From assembly GCF_019352175.1 (NCBI RefSeq), contig NZ_JACBYI010000001.1, forward strand, positions 310,001 through 374,000: a DNA stretch of 64,000 nt. Direction: 5' to 3'. The first letter of the stretch is position 1; each line of letters starts with the position of its first letter. A program made the position numbers and the translations under genes. The notes below the pieces were generated by a model that worked only from the letters and a program-made list of their open reading frames with translations, was not told the DNA's origin and searched no databases. Of the stretch, positions 46,357 to 58,909 are shown one piece after another. Origin of the DNA: Paenibacillus sp. S150. Its GTDB lineage: Bacteria > Bacillota > Bacilli > Paenibacillales > Paenibacillaceae.

Positions 46357-47156
46357 GCTTGGCTCATCTCCTCAATAATGTTAAGTGCTGCCTGGCGAGG
46401 GTCCGCCGCAGCTGTAATCGGGCGTCCGACCACCAGAAAGTGGCTGCCCTGACGAATCGCTTGTCCAGGTGTCATGACCCGGGACTGGTCATCCAGGGAG
46501 GCCCCGGCCGGCCGGATGCCCGGCGTCACAGTAACGAACTCCGGTCCGCAGGCAGCGGCAATGACCGCTGCCTCCTGCGGTGAAGCCACCACACCATGCA
46601 GACCGGCTGCGGCCGCAAGCTTGGCGTAATGCACAACGGCATCCGTTACCGTGCCGGTAATGCCGATCTCGCTGTTCATCATCTCCTGATTGGTGCTCGT
46701 AAGCTGGGTTACCGCGATAATGAGCGGAATATGCTGCGAAGGATGCAGGCTGGCCGCCTTCGCTGCGCCTTCCAGCGCAGCAGCCATCATGGCCGTTCCC
46801 CCCGCTGCATGCACGTTGAACATATCCACTCCCAGCATGGTCAGGCTTTCCGCACCGCCGCGCACCGTATTCGGAATATCATGCATTTTGACATCCAGGA
46901 ATACGGAGTAGCCGCGCGCCTTCAGCTCTTTGATAAAGTCCGGACCGGCCGCATAAAACAGCTGCATGCCCACCTTCATATAGCATGGAATGCCATCCAG
47001 CTTCTCAATCATAAGTCTCGCCTGTGTCACATCCGAATAGTCGAGGGGGACCATCAGCCGTCCCGCCATTTCCTCACGCTTCCCGACTTGTCCAATTGTC
47101 TCATGCCCGTGCTGCGCAATCATCCGCTCCATTGGCCGATCCTCTCCCTTTGTCAT
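46353..47156 (-). CDS. pyrF: Orotidine 5'-phosphate decarboxylase
   Basis: 267 residues from the ATG at 47156, eight bases after AGGAG. OMP decarboxylase barrel with [14 protein letters not shown] (the Asp-Lys-Asp catalytic triad) and VTPGIRP, VVGRPIT in the phosphate-binding end. The first 30 residues are an extension relative to most PyrF proteins (core begins near MVPLDYSD), but the ribosome site favours this start. It makes UMP from OMP. A 175-bp gap with a hairpin (about 47258-47300) separates it from carB. Confidence 0.95.
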   Translation of the reverse strand: MTKGEDRPMERMIAQHGHETIGQVGKREEMAGRLMVPLDYSDVTQARLMIEKLDGIPCYMKVGMQLFYAAGPDFIKELKARGYSVFLDVKMHDIPNTVRGGAESLTMLGVDMFNVHAAGGTAMMAAALEGAAKAASLHPSQHIPLIIAVTQLTSTNQEMMNSEIGITGTVTDAVVHYAKLAAAAGLHGVVASPQEAAVIAAACGPEFVTVTPGIRPAGASLDDQSRVMTPGQAIRQGSHFLVVGRPITAAADPRQAALNIIEEMSQA

Positions 47157-47331
47157 AGTCAACGCTCCTATCCCGTACAGTTAACCGCGCGGTCTATTCC
47201 GAATGCCAATCCGCTTAGTTCATGCACAGGCATCCGGTTATGGGGTTAATTAGCCCCGGGCGCAGCGGAACGGTCTGCGCTAACGCAAACCGTCCCTGTG
47301 CCGCCGAAAGGCAGCCTTGTTCATCCTTAGA

Positions 47332-50300
47332 TTATTGTCCGACAAAAGCAGGCATCGACTGAGAAGAGAAATTGATGGTCTGCAGCATTCTGAGCAGCGC
47401 AGTCACCGTATCGAGCGAAGTCATGCATACGACGCCGTTTTCCACCGCTTCGCGGCGGATGCGGAAGCCGTCACGCTCCGGTGTCTTGCCTTTGGTCAGG
47501 GTATTGAAGACGAAGTTCGCTTGACCGCCGCGGATCAGATCAAGAATGGTCGGCTCCCCTTCATCCAGCTTGTTGACATTCATCACGTTCAGACCCGCTT
47601 GTTCAAGCGCAAGCGCCGTGCCGCCGGTGGCGATAATCTTATAGCCCATGGCGTGGAAGCCCTTCATCAGCTCTACCGCTTCTTCCTTGTCCTTGTCCGC
47701 TACGGTTACAATGATGGCTCCGGTTGCCGGAATCTTCATGCCTGCTCCGATCAGCCCTTTGTACAGGGCCTTGGCGTACAGCCTGTCGCGGCCCATAACC
47801 TCGCCGGTCGATTTCATTTCCGGTCCGAGCGTAGGCTCTACCCTGCGCAGCTTCGCAAAGGAGAACACCGGCACTTTTACCGAGACATAGTCGCTTTCCG
47901 GCCACAGGCCTTCTGTATAACCGTCATTCTTCAGCTTGCCGCCGAGGATGATTTTGGTGGCCAGATTCGCCATGGGAATACCCGTTACCTTGCTGAGGAA
48001 AGGAACCGTACGCGAGGAGCGCGGGTTGACCTCAATGACATATACCTCATTCTGATAGATGACGAATTGGATGTTTACCAGCCCGATGGTCTTCAGCTCC
48101 TTGGCAATCTTGATCGTGATCTCGGCAATCTTCTGCTTCAAGCCTTCATCCAGATACTGCGGAGGATATACGGCAATGGAGTCGCCGGAGTGAACCCCTG
48201 CACGTTCAACATGCTCCATGATCCCCGGGATAACCACAGTCTCACCGTCGCAGATGGCATCTACCTCCACCTCCTTGCCGAGCATGTAGCGGTCGATCAG
48301 AACCGGATGCTCCGGATTGACCTTCACCGCTTCAACCATATAGCTCAGCAGCTCCGTATCGTTGTAGACAATCTCCATGGCACGGCCGCCCAGCACGTAG
48401 GAAGGACGAACGAGGACCGGATAACCGAGCGATTGCGCGGTTTCTACAGCTTCACCGATGTTGATAACCGTCTTGCCCTTCGGTTGGGCGATATCCAGAC
48501 GGGCCAGCAGGGCTTCGAATTTCTTGCGGTCCTCAGCTTCATCGATGCTGTCCAGGCTGGTGCCCAGAATATTCACACCGGCAGCGGCCAGTGGTGCTGC
48601 CAGATTAATGGCCGTCTGGCCGCCAAACTGCACAATGACGCCGATTGGATTTTCCTGTGCAATAACGTTCATAACATCCTCGAAGAACAGCGGCTCAAAA
48701 TACAGCCGGTCAGAGGTATTGAAATCCGTTGACACGGTCTCAGGATTGTTGTTGATAATGACGGCCTCATAACCGGCTTTTTGGATCGCCCAAACCGCAT
48801 GAACCGTAGAATAGTCGAACTCAATGCCTTGGCCGATACGGATTGGACCCGAACCGAGCACAATCACCTTCTGCTTGTCGGAATGAATGACCTCATTCTC
48901 TGTCTCGTAGGTCGAGTAGTAGTAAGGCGTAGAGGCTTCGAATTCAGCCGCGCAGGTATCAACCATTTTGAACACCGGAACCAGCCCTTGCTGCAGACGC
49001 ATCACGCGAACCTCGGATTCCTTCGTCTGCTCTCCGCCCGGACGTCCTTCCGCACGGATTTCGGCAATCGCCCGGTCTGTAAAGCCCTTGCGTTTGGCTT
49101 GGTACAGAATTTCCGGAGAGAGGATTTCTTCACTGCGGATCTCGTCTTCGAAATTCACCAGGCCTTCGATCTTGGAGAGGAACCACCAGTCCACACTTGT
49201 TATATCCTGAATCTCCTGCAGGCCGTAACCGCGGCGGAACGCCTCGGCAATCAGGAACAGGCGCTCATCGTCAGCTTTTGCGAGCCTGCCTCTCAGCACG
49301 CTGTCCTCCAGCTTCTCCGCACCCGGCAGACGGAAACGGTGGACACCGATTTCCAGGGAACGGACCGCCTTGTGAATCGACTCTTCAAAGGTACGGCCAA
49401 TCGCCATCACCTCGCCGGTAGCTTTCATCTGCGTGCCCAGCTTGCGGTTCGCGTAGATGAACTTGTCGAACGGCCAGCGCGGAATTTTGCTGACGATATA
49501 GTCCAGTGTCGGCTCGAAGCAGGCATAGGTCTGGCCGGTAACCGGATTGACGATTTCATCGAGCGTATAGCCGAGGGCGATTTTGGCCGCCATCTTGGCA
49601 ATCGGGTAACCGGTAGCCTTCGACGCCAGCGCCGAGGAACGGCTGACGCGCGGATTGACTTCAATGACATAGTATTGATAGCTCTGCGGATCAAGCGCGA
49701 ACTGCACGTTGCAGCCGCCTTCAATGTTCAGCGCACGGATGATCTTCAGTGAAGCGCTGCGCAGCATTTGGTACTCACGGTCCGACAAGGTCTGGCTTGG
49801 AGCCACAACGATACTGTCGCCTGTATGTACGCCAACCGGATCAAAGTTCTCCATGTTGCAGACCACGATACAGTTGTCGTTTGCGTCCCGCATCACCTCA
49901 TATTCAACTTCCTTCATCCCGGCGATGCTTTTCTCCACCAGACATTGGCCGATCGGGCTGTAGCGGATACCGGCCTTCACCGTTTCGCGCAGTTCTTCTT
50001 CGTTGTCGCAAATCCCGCCGCCGGTTCCGCCCAGCGTATAGGCCGGACGGACGATCAGCGGATAGCCGATTCCGGCTGCGAAGCCCATGGCTTCCTCCAC
50101 ACTCGTAATAATCGAGCTTTCCGGTACCGGCTGCTCCAGCTCGCGCATGAGGTCACGGAACAAATCGCGGTCCTCAGCCTTCTCAATCGATTCCAGCTGG
50201 GTACCCAGCAGCTTCACATTCTCCGACTGGAGCACGCCGGCACGGGCCAGCTCCACAGCCATATTCAGACCGGTCTGCCCGCCCAGCGTCGGCAGCAGGC

Positions 50301-50553
50301 CGTCCGGACGCTCCTGGCGGATAATCGCGGTAACAAATTCAAGGGTAATGGGTTCAATGTAGACCTTGTCGGCCATATTCGTATCGGTCATGATCGTAGC
50401 CGGGTTGCTGTTGATCAGCACAACCTCCACGCCTTCTTCTTTCAGGGCCTGGCAGGCCTGGGTTCCCGCATAGTCAAATTCAGCGGCTTGGCCGATAACA
50501 ATCGGTCCCGAGCCGATGACGAGGATTTTCTTAAGCTTATCGTTCTTGGGCAT
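47332..50553 (-). CDS. carB: Carbamoyl phosphate synthase large subunit
   Basis: 1073 residues; also called pyrAB. Two homologous ATP-grasp halves (for example [14 protein letters not shown] in the first and [11 protein letters not shown] in the second), an oligomerisation region and a C-terminal MGS-like allosteric domain ([17 protein letters not shown]). Makes carbamoyl phosphate from bicarbonate, ATP and ammonia supplied by the small subunit. The ATG is one base after the carA stop, with GGAG inside the carA end as ribosome site. Length matches bacterial CarB. Confidence 0.98.
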   Translation of the reverse strand: MPKNDKLKKILVIGSGPIVIGQAAEFDYAGTQACQALKEEGVEVVLINSNPATIMTDTNMADKVYIEPITLEFVTAIIRQERPDGLLPTLGGQTGLNMAVELARAGVLQSENVKLLGTQLESIEKAEDRDLFRDLMRELEQPVPESSIITSVEEAMGFAAGIGYPLIVRPAYTLGGTGGGICDNEEELRETVKAGIRYSPIGQCLVEKSIAGMKEVEYEVMRDANDNCIVVCNMENFDPVGVHTGDSIVVAPSQTLSDREYQMLRSASLKIIRALNIEGGCNVQFALDPQSYQYYVIEVNPRVSRSSALASKATGYPIAKMAAKIALGYTLDEIVNPVTGQTYACFEPTLDYIVSKIPRWPFDKFIYANRKLGTQMKATGEVMAIGRTFEESIHKAVRSLEIGVHRFRLPGAEKLEDSVLRGRLAKADDERLFLIAEAFRRGYGLQEIQDITSVDWWFLSKIEGLVNFEDEIRSEEILSPEILYQAKRKGFTDRAIAEIRAEGRPGGEQTKESEVRVMRLQQGLVPVFKMVDTCAAEFEASTPYYYSTYETENEVIHSDKQKVIVLGSGPIRIGQGIEFDYSTVHAVWAIQKAGYEAVIINNNPETVSTDFNTSDRLYFEPLFFEDVMNVIAQENPIGVIVQFGGQTAINLAAPLAAAGVNILGTSLDSIDEAEDRKKFEALLARLDIAQPKGKTVINIGEAVETAQSLGYPVLVRPSYVLGGRAMEIVYNDTELLSYMVEAVKVNPEHPVLIDRYMLGKEVEVDAICDGETVVIPGIMEHVERAGVHSGDSIAVYPPQYLDEGLKQKIAEITIKIAKELKTIGLVNIQFVIYQNEVYVIEVNPRSSRTVPFLSKVTGIPMANLATKIILGGKLKNDGYTEGLWPESDYVSVKVPVFSFAKLRRVEPTLGPEMKSTGEVMGRDRLYAKALYKGLIGAGMKIPATGAIIVTVADKDKEEAVELMKGFHAMGYKIIATGGTALALEQAGLNVMNVNKLDEGEPTILDLIRGGQANFVFNTLTKGKTPERDGFRIRREAVENGVVCMTSLDTVTALLRMLQTINFSSQSMPAFVGQ

Positions 50554-50554
50554 G

Positions 50555-51736
50555 TTATAGAGCTCCTTTCACGGCTTCAAGCTGGGGTGCTGGAGTATTC
50601 GATGCCGTGATTCTGGCATTGGCCGCAAGCTGAGCCTGGCGCGAGCCTGCCGGTGTCTTGGCCTTGTGATCGGCGATCATTTGCAGGAAACGGTCGAACA
50701 GATAGCTGCTGTCATGCGGTCCCGGCGCCGCTTCCGGATGATATTGCACCGAAAATGCGGGATAGCGGGTATGCTTCAGTCCTTCGACGGTCTTATCGTT
50801 GTTGTTGATGTGCGTAACTGCAAGCTCGGTACTCCGCACCGATTCCTCGTTAACCGTGTAGCCATGGTTCTGGGAGGTGATGAAGCAGCGTCCGCTTTCC
50901 AGCTCTTTTACCGGATGGTTGCCGCCGCGGTGGCCGAACTTCAGCTTCTCTGTATCCGCGCCGCAGGCCAGTGCAAACAGCTGATGACCCAGGCAGATGC
51001 CGAAAATCGGGTATTCCCCGAGCAGCTCGGAGATCGTCTTGACCGCATAAGGCACATCCTTCGGGTCCCCGGGGCCGTTGGAGAGCTGGATGCCATCCGG
51101 ATTCAGGCGGCGGATTTCATCTGCGGTCACATCATGCGGCACGACAACCACATCACAGCCGCGGCTGTTCAATTCCCGCAGAATACCGGTCTTCGCTCCG
51201 TAGTCTACAAGCACGATCCGCTCTTTGTTGCCGGGGCTGCTGTAGGTCTTAGTGGTAGAGGTGCGGGCAACCTGGTTGCGCAGTTCTTCGATGGAGGTGC
51301 CGCCCATCATTTCCATGAGTTCCTCTACACGCTTATTGGAGGTGGTAAGGATCGCCTTCATCGTGCCGTAGTGGCGGATAATGCGGGTCAGCATCCGCGT
51401 ATCGATCTCACTGATTCCGGGAATGCCATATTCCTTCAGCAAGTCGTCAACGCTGTATTCGGCGCGCCAGTTGCTTGGCACCGTCTCATGGCGGCGCACG
51501 ACAAAGCCGTGCACGAATGGACGCACAGATTCGAAATCATCGCGGGTAATGCCGTAGTTTCCGATCAGCGGATAAGTCATTGTAACGATCTGCCCGCAGT
51601 AGGAAGGGTCCGACAGCACCTCCTGATAACCTGTAATCCCTGTATTAAAAACAACCTCGCCCGTTTTCTCGCCTTCCGCGCCAAACGCGGTGCCTGTGAA
51701 CAGCGTTCCGTCCTGAAGCAGCAATCTCGCCTGCAT
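50555..51736 (-). CDS. carA: Carbamoyl phosphate synthase small subunit
   Basis: 393 residues; also called pyrAA. N-terminal CPSase_sm_chain domain ([20 protein letters not shown]) and C-terminal class I glutamine amidotransferase with nucleophile Cys in [13 protein letters not shown] and His/Glu in [10 protein letters not shown]. Releases ammonia from glutamine for CarB. AAGGAG nine bases before the ATG. Operon neighbour pyrC starts 138 bp upstream. Confidence 0.98.
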   Translation of the reverse strand: MQARLLLQDGTLFTGTAFGAEGEKTGEVVFNTGITGYQEVLSDPSYCGQIVTMTYPLIGNYGITRDDFESVRPFVHGFVVRRHETVPSNWRAEYSVDDLLKEYGIPGISEIDTRMLTRIIRHYGTMKAILTTSNKRVEELMEMMGGTSIEELRNQVARTSTTKTYSSPGNKERIVLVDYGAKTGILRELNSRGCDVVVVPHDVTADEIRRLNPDGIQLSNGPGDPKDVPYAVKTISELLGEYPIFGICLGHQLFALACGADTEKLKFGHRGGNHPVKELESGRCFITSQNHGYTVNEESVRSTELAVTHINNNDKTVEGLKHTRYPAFSVQYHPEAAPGPHDSSYLFDRFLQMIADHKAKTPAGSRQAQLAANARITASNTPAPQLEAVKGAL

Positions 51737-51873
51737 TCCCTTCCACTCCTTCTTGTTTCTGTAGTCTGATTCTTATGTCTTGCCTGGATTTCCGGAGCAA
51801 GCGCGCGAAAATGCCGCCGTATGTTAAGGCCTGCCCCCATACAGCCGGCAGCTTCGCTCTACCAGTCCGTCCG

Positions 51874-53148
51874 TTATTCTTCAGTCCATACGGCTGTGCC
51901 GTCTACCCATGTCTTTACCGGCCAGCCTTTAAGCTTCCATCCGGCAAAAGGAGTGTTGCGTCCTTTGCTGGCAAACGAAGCGGGATCAACTTCTTTTTCT
52001 TCCGTAAGATCAACCAGTGTCAAATCCGCTGGCAGACCAACCGAGAGGCTGCCTGTGTTCAACCGGAAGACCCGGGCCGGGTCAGCCGTCATGCGCTGTA
52101 CCAGCAGTGACAGGTCCCATTTACCAGTGGCCACAAAAGCCGTATACAGCAGCGGGAACGCTGTCTCAAAGCCAACGATGCCGAATGGTGCAAGCTGCAT
52201 GCCTTTGGCCTTCTCTTCTTCGCTGTGCGGCGCATGGTCGGTGACGATAATATCAAGCGTGCCGTCCAGCAGACCGGCGATGCAGGCTTCCACATCACGG
52301 CGCGAGCGCAACGGCGGGTTCATTTTCCAATTGGCGTCCATGCCCGGAATATCTTCTTCCGAGAGCAGGAGATGATGCGGACATACCTCAGCAGTCACCT
52401 TAATGCCGATTGCCTTGGCCTGGCGGATCAGCCGCACGGATTGCTCTGTGCTGACATGGCAGACATGATAGTGCACTCCCGTTGCTTCAGCAAGCAGAAT
52501 ATCACGTCCGACATGTATGGCCTCCGACTCATTCGGAATCCCCTTCAAGCCGTACTTGCCGGCAAAAGTCCCTTCGGCTACCGCGCAGCCTTCAACCAGC
52601 GAGTTGTCCTCGCAATGGGCAATGACCGGCATATCCAGCCCTGCCGCGATTTTCATCGCATCCTTCATCATCTGGGCGCTCTGTACGCCCACTCCGTCAT
52701 CCGTGAAGCCAATCGCTCCAGCCTCTTTCAAGGCGGCAAAATCAGTCAGCTCGCGTCCAAGCTCATTCTTCGTAATCGCCGCATAAGGCAGCACCTTCAC
52801 CAGTCCGGCTTCACCCGCTTTATCCTTCACGAACTGCACGATTTCCGGACTGTCCGTTACCGGACGGGTATTCGGCATGCAGGCGATGGTGGTGAATCCG
52901 CCCTTGGCTGCCGAACGTGCTCCGGTCTCTATCGTTTCCTTATGCTCAAAACCCGGCTCACGCAGATGCACGTGCATATCGATCAGCCCCGGAATCAGCA
53001 GCTTGCCTTCCGCTTCAATGATTTCCCCGGCTTCGTCCACTGCCCCGTTCCCGCTCTTGATTGCTGTAATGATTCCATCCTGCACTACGATATGTTTGCG
53101 CTCTAGCACGCCTTCCTCATTCAGTACACTGGCGTTCTTGATGATCAC
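51874..53148 (-). CDS. pyrC: Dihydroorotase
   Basis: 424 residues from a GTG at 53148 (GGAG ten bases upstream). Type I amidohydrolase: zinc motif DMHVHLREPG near residue 58, HCEDNSLVEG, HVSTEQSV and the catalytic Asp in IVTDHAPHS. Converts carbamoyl aspartate to dihydroorotate. Lies 109 bp after pyrB. Confidence 0.97.
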   Translation of the reverse strand: MIIKNASVLNEEGVLERKHIVVQDGIITAIKSGNGAVDEAGEIIEAEGKLLIPGLIDMHVHLREPGFEHKETIETGARSAAKGGFTTIACMPNTRPVTDSPEIVQFVKDKAGEAGLVKVLPYAAITKNELGRELTDFAALKEAGAIGFTDDGVGVQSAQMMKDAMKIAAGLDMPVIAHCEDNSLVEGCAVAEGTFAGKYGLKGIPNESEAIHVGRDILLAEATGVHYHVCHVSTEQSVRLIRQAKAIGIKVTAEVCPHHLLLSEEDIPGMDANWKMNPPLRSRRDVEACIAGLLDGTLDIIVTDHAPHSEEEKAKGMQLAPFGIVGFETAFPLLYTAFVATGKWDLSLLVQRMTADPARVFRLNTGSLSVGLPADLTLVDLTEEKEVDPASFASKGRNTPFAGWKLKGWPVKTWVDGTAVWTEE

Positions 53149-53256
53149 GGTTATGATTCTCCTTCTACCCGCAGGCCGCAGCCGCGAGCTCTGTAGTTAT
53201 TATATAATAAAAATTCATCTTTGTGTATATTTATTAACGAGATTATGTCAGGCTTT

Positions 53257-54900
<1,644 letters not shown>

Positions 54901-54903
54901 AAA

Positions 54904-54933
54904 AAACTCCTTGCCCAAAGCAGGCAAGGAGTG
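54904..54933 (-). terminator. Attenuator terminator of the pyr operon
   Basis: ACTCCTTGCC and GGCAAGGAGT pair around TGCTTTG, followed by TTTTTTGTTT on the minus strand, 150 bp before pyrR. Classical position for the PyrR-controlled terminator. Confidence 0.92.
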
Positions 54934-55035
54934 AAATCCGCAGATTCAAAAGATGGCGTGTCCGCGCGCATAGAAAAGCCCTCCGTAGACATACGGATTT
55001 CTTCTCACAAATGTCGCGAACCTCGATTCACGTTA

Positions 55036-55056
55036 CCTTGCCAGCCTCACGGGACT
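55036..55056 (-). promoter_or_regulatory. PyrR-binding loop of the pyr leader
   Basis: The minus strand reads AGTCCCGTGAGGCTGGCAAG, the conserved PyrR anti-antiterminator element (AGUCCNGNGAGRCU pattern), about 25 nt after the transcription start. PyrR with UMP bound here would favour the terminator at 54904-54933. Confidence 0.92.
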
Positions 55057-55085
55057 GAATTAAAGGCGCATATTCAACTACAAGA

Positions 55086-55114
55086 ATTATGACAGATGTT
55101 GCGGCGGGTGTCAA
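55086..55114 (-). promoter_or_regulatory. Promoter of the pyr operon
   Basis: TTGACA at 55114-55109 and CATAAT at 55091-55086 with a 17-bp spacer on the minus strand, a near-consensus sigma-A promoter. Expected start near 55078, which places the PyrR element early in the leader. Confidence 0.88.
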
Positions 55115-55694
55115 ATAGGGGACGGGTACCCGGCGGGAAGCCAAGTGGAAACGGTCACTTCATTTTCCCCCAGCCGCTTTTTCACTTGCGTTAGTGGGGA
55201 CAAGGAGACCTAATTGATCCGTTTCTCTCCCTTACCGAGGATACGCCTACATTAAGATGAACTTGAACCATTCATCCAAAGAGCAGCCATTTTAGTGGTA
55301 AAAAGGATCACTAATCCACCGCCTTCGGAGACTGGATCATCCCTAGTGGGAAAAAGTACAACTAATTCGGATGAAATCATCCGTATGGGGGAAGCGGGCC
55401 TCCATGAAGTGTGCAAAATCCCGCTAAAGCCCGTTAAAGCCGGAATTCCAGCCCATTAGTGTTACTTTTTACACTTCGCTTCCCTTCCCTATGAACCTCC
55501 TTGCGTCCATCAGCTTGTTCAGGTTCGCCGGTTCAATTCAGGCTAAATTAAGTTTCTTAAACAGCGGCAGCGGCCGCCTGGGTCTCCGGATTTTCACCGC
55601 TAAGGGGAATGAATTAAATCCGTAGAGCACAGCGACCCGGACAACGCTCCGTTCGCGGAGCGGCCGCTCCAAGAGCCTACGTATACCCTGCGCA
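55115..55694. other. Gene-free stretch with dispersed TAGTGG-type repeats
   Basis: No coding frame is supported. It holds three direct copies of a motif (TAGTGG, A-rich centre, ACTAAT) at 55191-55220, 55292-55314 and 55344-55367 and an inverted copy at 55454-55475. A GC-rich palindrome (GCTCCGTTCGCGGAGC) is near 55646-55661. Confidence 0.6.
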
Positions 55695-55795
55695 AGTGGA
55701 AACGGCTTCGCCGTCCTTATAAGGACGGTATCCGTTTCAGCGAGAAAGATAAGGTTAATTTATAGCGTGAAACCTATAAATTCTTATCTTTTGAA
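55695..55795 (-). repeat. Intergenic repeat (copy 1) with nested hairpins
   Basis: On the minus strand AAGATAAGAATTTATAG pairs with CTATAAATTAACCTTATCTT, and next to it CCGTCCTTATAAGGACGG is a perfect palindrome. It starts at the T-tract of the aminotransferase terminator. The shorter block ATAAATTCCTATCTTT at 43341-43356 is a third partial copy, also beside a terminator. Confidence 0.78.
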
Positions 55796-55796
55796 A

Positions 55797-55831
55797 AAAA
55801 CCGCCGCAGATTTCTCTGCGGCGGCTTCCAG
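55797..55831 (-). terminator. Terminator of the aminotransferase gene
   Basis: GCCGCCGCAGA and TCTGCGGCGG pair around AATC-type loop, followed by TTTTTTTC, 13 bp past the stop. Confidence 0.92.
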
Positions 55832-55843
55832 ACGCTAAGCAAA

Positions 55844-57097
55844 TCAGAATTCGAATTCAACATCGCTGAGGCGTCTTTGAATTTCGGAGATTACGCGTTT
55901 CTCCTCTTCCTCGCCTTTGGCGATGAAGGTGACGGAGAAGCGCACGAATGGGCCGGCATCATCCCAAGGCACGGTGGAGATCAGCTTCTCGCGGATCAGG
56001 AACTGCGAGAAGTCCTCACCGGATTCGAAGCGGCGTCCTCCCTTGATGCCCTTTGGAGCAGCCACGTACAGGAAGAAAGAGCCCTTGGGCTTCTCTGCCG
56101 AGAAGCCCAGGCTGTTCAGCGCATCCACCAGCATGTTGTGTCGGCGGGAATACTTGGCAGCAATCGCTTCGGTAATTTCCGGATGCGCCAGGCCGTAGGC
56201 AGCAGCCTTTTGAATGGCGATGAACTGGCCGGAATCATTGTTGTCCTTCACATCGCTGAACGCTTTGACGACCAGCGGATTGCCGGCTACGAACCCGATT
56301 CTCCAGCCTGTCATGTTGTAGGACTTCGACAAGGAGTGCAGCTCTACGCCGACGTCCTTGGCACCGGGCACGGACAGGAAGCTGAGCGGCTTCAAACCGT
56401 CATAGGTCAGTGCGGAGTATGGGGCATCATGAACGACAACCACATCATATTTCTTCGCCCAGGCCACAACCTCGCTGAAAAATTCCGGAGTTGCGCTTGC
56501 CCCCGTCGGATTGTTCGGATAGTTCAGATAGATCAGCTTCGCCTTGCGGGCAACCTCTTCCGGAATGGAGTTCAGATCAGGCAGGAAGTTGTTCTCCTTC
56601 TTCAGCTCCACAGTGAACACTTGTCCACCCAGATATTTGGTGTGGGTGCCCAGCACCGGATAGCCCGGAACGGTCATGATCGTAATGTCACCCGGATTGA
56701 TGAAGCAGGATGGCAGCATCGCCAGTGCCGGCTTCGAGCCAATAGAGTGCACAACCTCGGTTACCGGGTCAATGCCGTCCACGCTGAAAACTTCCTTCAG
56801 GTATGCAGCGGCTGCCACCTTGAATTCAGGAATCCCGTTGTCGGAATATCCGCGGTTTTCTTCCTTGGCTGCTTCGGCAGCAAGTTTGGCGACAATGCCT
56901 TCGTCCGCCATTTCGTCCGGTTCGCCGACGCCCATATCAATAAGCTCAATATTCGGAAAATCCTGTTTCGCCGAGGCTTTGGCGCGTTTGATTTTCTCAA
57001 ATTTGTAGATGGCTGTATCCTTGCCGTAGTTCGCGCCGCCGATGCGGTCCGCAAAATTAGTCTGAATAAAAGTTTCCTGATATTGTTCAATACTCAT
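55844..57097 (-). CDS. dapL: LL-diaminopimelate aminotransferase (class I/II aminotransferase)
   Basis: 417 residues from the ATG at 57097; an in-frame ATG at 57121 is possible but has a poor ribosome site (AGGAG lies 14 bases before 57097). PLP Lys in ELHSLSKSYNMTGWRIGF, NYPNNPTGA and HDAPYSALTY are the fold type I markers. The long N-terminal segment with FADRIGGANYGKDTAIYKF is that of the LL-DAP aminotransferases annotated in Paenibacillus, which convert tetrahydrodipicolinate to LL-diaminopimelate for lysine and cell-wall synthesis. Specificity cannot be proven by sequence alone. Own terminator. Confidence 0.85.
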   Translation of the reverse strand: MSIEQYQETFIQTNFADRIGGANYGKDTAIYKFEKIKRAKASAKQDFPNIELIDMGVGEPDEMADEGIVAKLAAEAAKEENRGYSDNGIPEFKVAAAAYLKEVFSVDGIDPVTEVVHSIGSKPALAMLPSCFINPGDITIMTVPGYPVLGTHTKYLGGQVFTVELKKENNFLPDLNSIPEEVARKAKLIYLNYPNNPTGASATPEFFSEVVAWAKKYDVVVVHDAPYSALTYDGLKPLSFLSVPGAKDVGVELHSLSKSYNMTGWRIGFVAGNPLVVKAFSDVKDNNDSGQFIAIQKAAAYGLAHPEITEAIAAKYSRRHNMLVDALNSLGFSAEKPKGSFFLYVAAPKGIKGGRRFESGEDFSQFLIREKLISTVPWDDAGPFVRFSVTFIAKGEEEEKRVISEIQRRLSDVEFEF

Positions 57098-57196
57098 AAT
57101 CTTCGTCTCATCTCCTGGCATTTTTTTATTCCCATGATATAAATATGACGCAAAGCCGCTCTCAAAACCATGGATTTATAATCAGTTGATTTGCAC

Positions 57197-58171
57197 TTAT
57201 CTGCTGCGCAGCGTAAACAGCAGGTCCTCCATATCCGCCGGAATAGGCGCACTATACTCCATATATGCACCAGTGGATGGATGCACAAATCCCAGAACGG
57301 CGGCATGCAAGGCCTGTCCGTTCATCGTAGTCCCTTTACTGCGTCCATAGATGGGATCGCCAACCAGCGGATGCCCGATAAACTTCATATGCACACGGAT
57401 CTGATGGGTGCGCCCCGTCTCCAGCTGCAGCTCCAGCAGTGTACAGTCACCGAGACGCTCCAGCACGGTAAAATGGGTCACGGAGCGTTTGCTGTTCTTC
57501 TCCGTTACGGTATAGAGCTTGCGGTCATGCGGATCACGTCCAATGGGCGCATCCACCGTCCCCTGATCATGGGACAGATTGCCGTGCACCACAGCTATGT
57601 AACGGCGGGTTACGCTGTGCTCCTTGAGCTGGGCGGAGAGCGAGGCATGACTGGCGTCATTTTTGGCTGCCATAATCAGTCCGGAGGTATCCTTGTCAAT
57701 GCGGTGCACAATGCCCGGACGAATCTCGCCGTTAATGCCGGGCAGGTCCTTGCAGTGATGCATCAGCGCATTGACCAGCGTGCCGGACGGGTGGCCTGCT
57801 GCCGGATGCACAACCATTCCCCGCGGCTTATTCACAACAATAACGTCGCTGTCTTCATACACAACTTCAAGCGGAATATCCTCCGCAAGCAGGTCCGCAG
57901 CTTCGGCTTCCGGCACGGTAACCGCAACCGCATCGCCTTCGGCCAGCTTGTAGTTGGCCTTGACCGGAGCGCCGTTCACGGTTACATGTCCGCCGCTGAT
58001 CCACAGCTGCACCTGGGAGCGCGACACCTCATCTTCCCATGACTCCGTAATATATTTATCAATCCGCTCCCGGGCATTCTCTCCGGCAACAGTCCATCCG
58101 GTGACGTCCTTGTCCTCTTCGAAGACGCCGTGTGCCGCCTGCTCATTGACGTCCTTGTTCAACTCATTCAT
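57197..58171 (-). CDS. rluD: Large-subunit rRNA pseudouridine synthase, RluD type
   Basis: 324 residues. N-terminal S4 domain (VSRSQVQLWISGGHVTVNG) and RluA/RluD catalytic domain with the Asp of VHRIDKDTSGL and GRTHQIRVHM. Modifies uridines in 23S rRNA. Its start overlaps the lspA end by eight bases, the conserved lspA-rluD arrangement of Bacillales. Confidence 0.95.
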   Translation of the reverse strand: MNELNKDVNEQAAHGVFEEDKDVTGWTVAGENARERIDKYITESWEDEVSRSQVQLWISGGHVTVNGAPVKANYKLAEGDAVAVTVPEAEAADLLAEDIPLEVVYEDSDVIVVNKPRGMVVHPAAGHPSGTLVNALMHHCKDLPGINGEIRPGIVHRIDKDTSGLIMAAKNDASHASLSAQLKEHSVTRRYIAVVHGNLSHDQGTVDAPIGRDPHDRKLYTVTEKNSKRSVTHFTVLERLGDCTLLELQLETGRTHQIRVHMKFIGHPLVGDPIYGRSKGTTMNGQALHAAVLGFVHPSTGAYMEYSAPIPADMEDLLFTLRSR

Positions 58172-58667
58172 TCCCTTCCTTGATTTCCTTGGATTCCTTA
58201 ACCTCCGTGATCTCTTCTCCGCCCTTCACATCACGCAGCGTATCCAGAATGATCAGCGCCACACCAATGACAATGCATGAATCGGCCACATTAAAAATCG
58301 GAAAGGTATAGCTGCCGAAGTTGAACATCAGGAAGTCCACAACCTCGCCGTTCAGCAGCCGGTCCAGAAAATTGCCTACGGCTCCGCCAAGCACCAGCGC
58401 AAGGGCGGTGGGCAGCAGCCTCCGGGACGCCCTGGCCTTGTTCAAATACCAGACGATGCCAGCAACAACTATAACGGTAATCAGGATAAAGAACCACTGC
58501 TGGCCCTGAAGAATACCGAAAGCGGCTCCCCGGTTGCGGTGGGAGGTGATAATGAAGAAATCCTTGATGACCGGAATCTGCTCCGCGAGCTCCAGCCGGG
58601 TAGCAATCAAATACTTGGTGCCCTGGTCCACCAAAAAGACGATAAGCGCTATCAGATAGTACACCAC
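58164..58667 (-). CDS. lspA: Lipoprotein signal peptidase II
   Basis: 167 residues from a GTG at 58667 eight bases after GGAGTGA; the frame is open to 58778 but that would add an untypical 37-residue N-terminus. Four membrane helices; catalytic Asp pair in GGAVGNFLDRL and FNVADSCIVIG. Cleaves the signal peptides of prolipoproteins such as the three encoded in this window. A charged Glu/Lys tail (VKESKEIKEGNE) is extra. Confidence 0.94.
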   Translation of the reverse strand: MVYYLIALIVFLVDQGTKYLIATRLELAEQIPVIKDFFIITSHRNRGAAFGILQGQQWFFILITVIVVAGIVWYLNKARASRRLLPTALALVLGGAVGNFLDRLLNGEVVDFLMFNFGSYTFPIFNVADSCIVIGVALIILDTLRDVKGGEEITEVKESKEIKEGNE

Positions 58668-58909
58668 AGAAGTTGTCACTCCGTTCTTATTTTTCCCGCT
58701 GACAGCGGTACGAATACTGTATAAAGACTTGTATATTGTAGCACAGGCCTCAAGAACCCGTCTATTGCGCCGGTACACAAGGAATGCGCGGAGGGGACTA
58801 TTTTCCAGCGCTAAAAAAAGACTTCCCCGGTCAAGCTAACAGAACGGGGCGGCGTACTGCCCGTACAAAGCGGACATCTGCCTTAAGCAATTGAAAGGAG
58901 CAACCTCCT

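Noticed and set aside
47317..48732. Long open frame on the plus strand opposite carB (471 codons)
   Set aside because: It is the antisense shadow of carB, which has all family motifs; the same applies to plus-strand frames opposite pyrC, pyrB, carA and dapL.
55191..55475. CRISPR array
   Set aside because: Motif copies are irregularly spaced, diverged and one is inverted.
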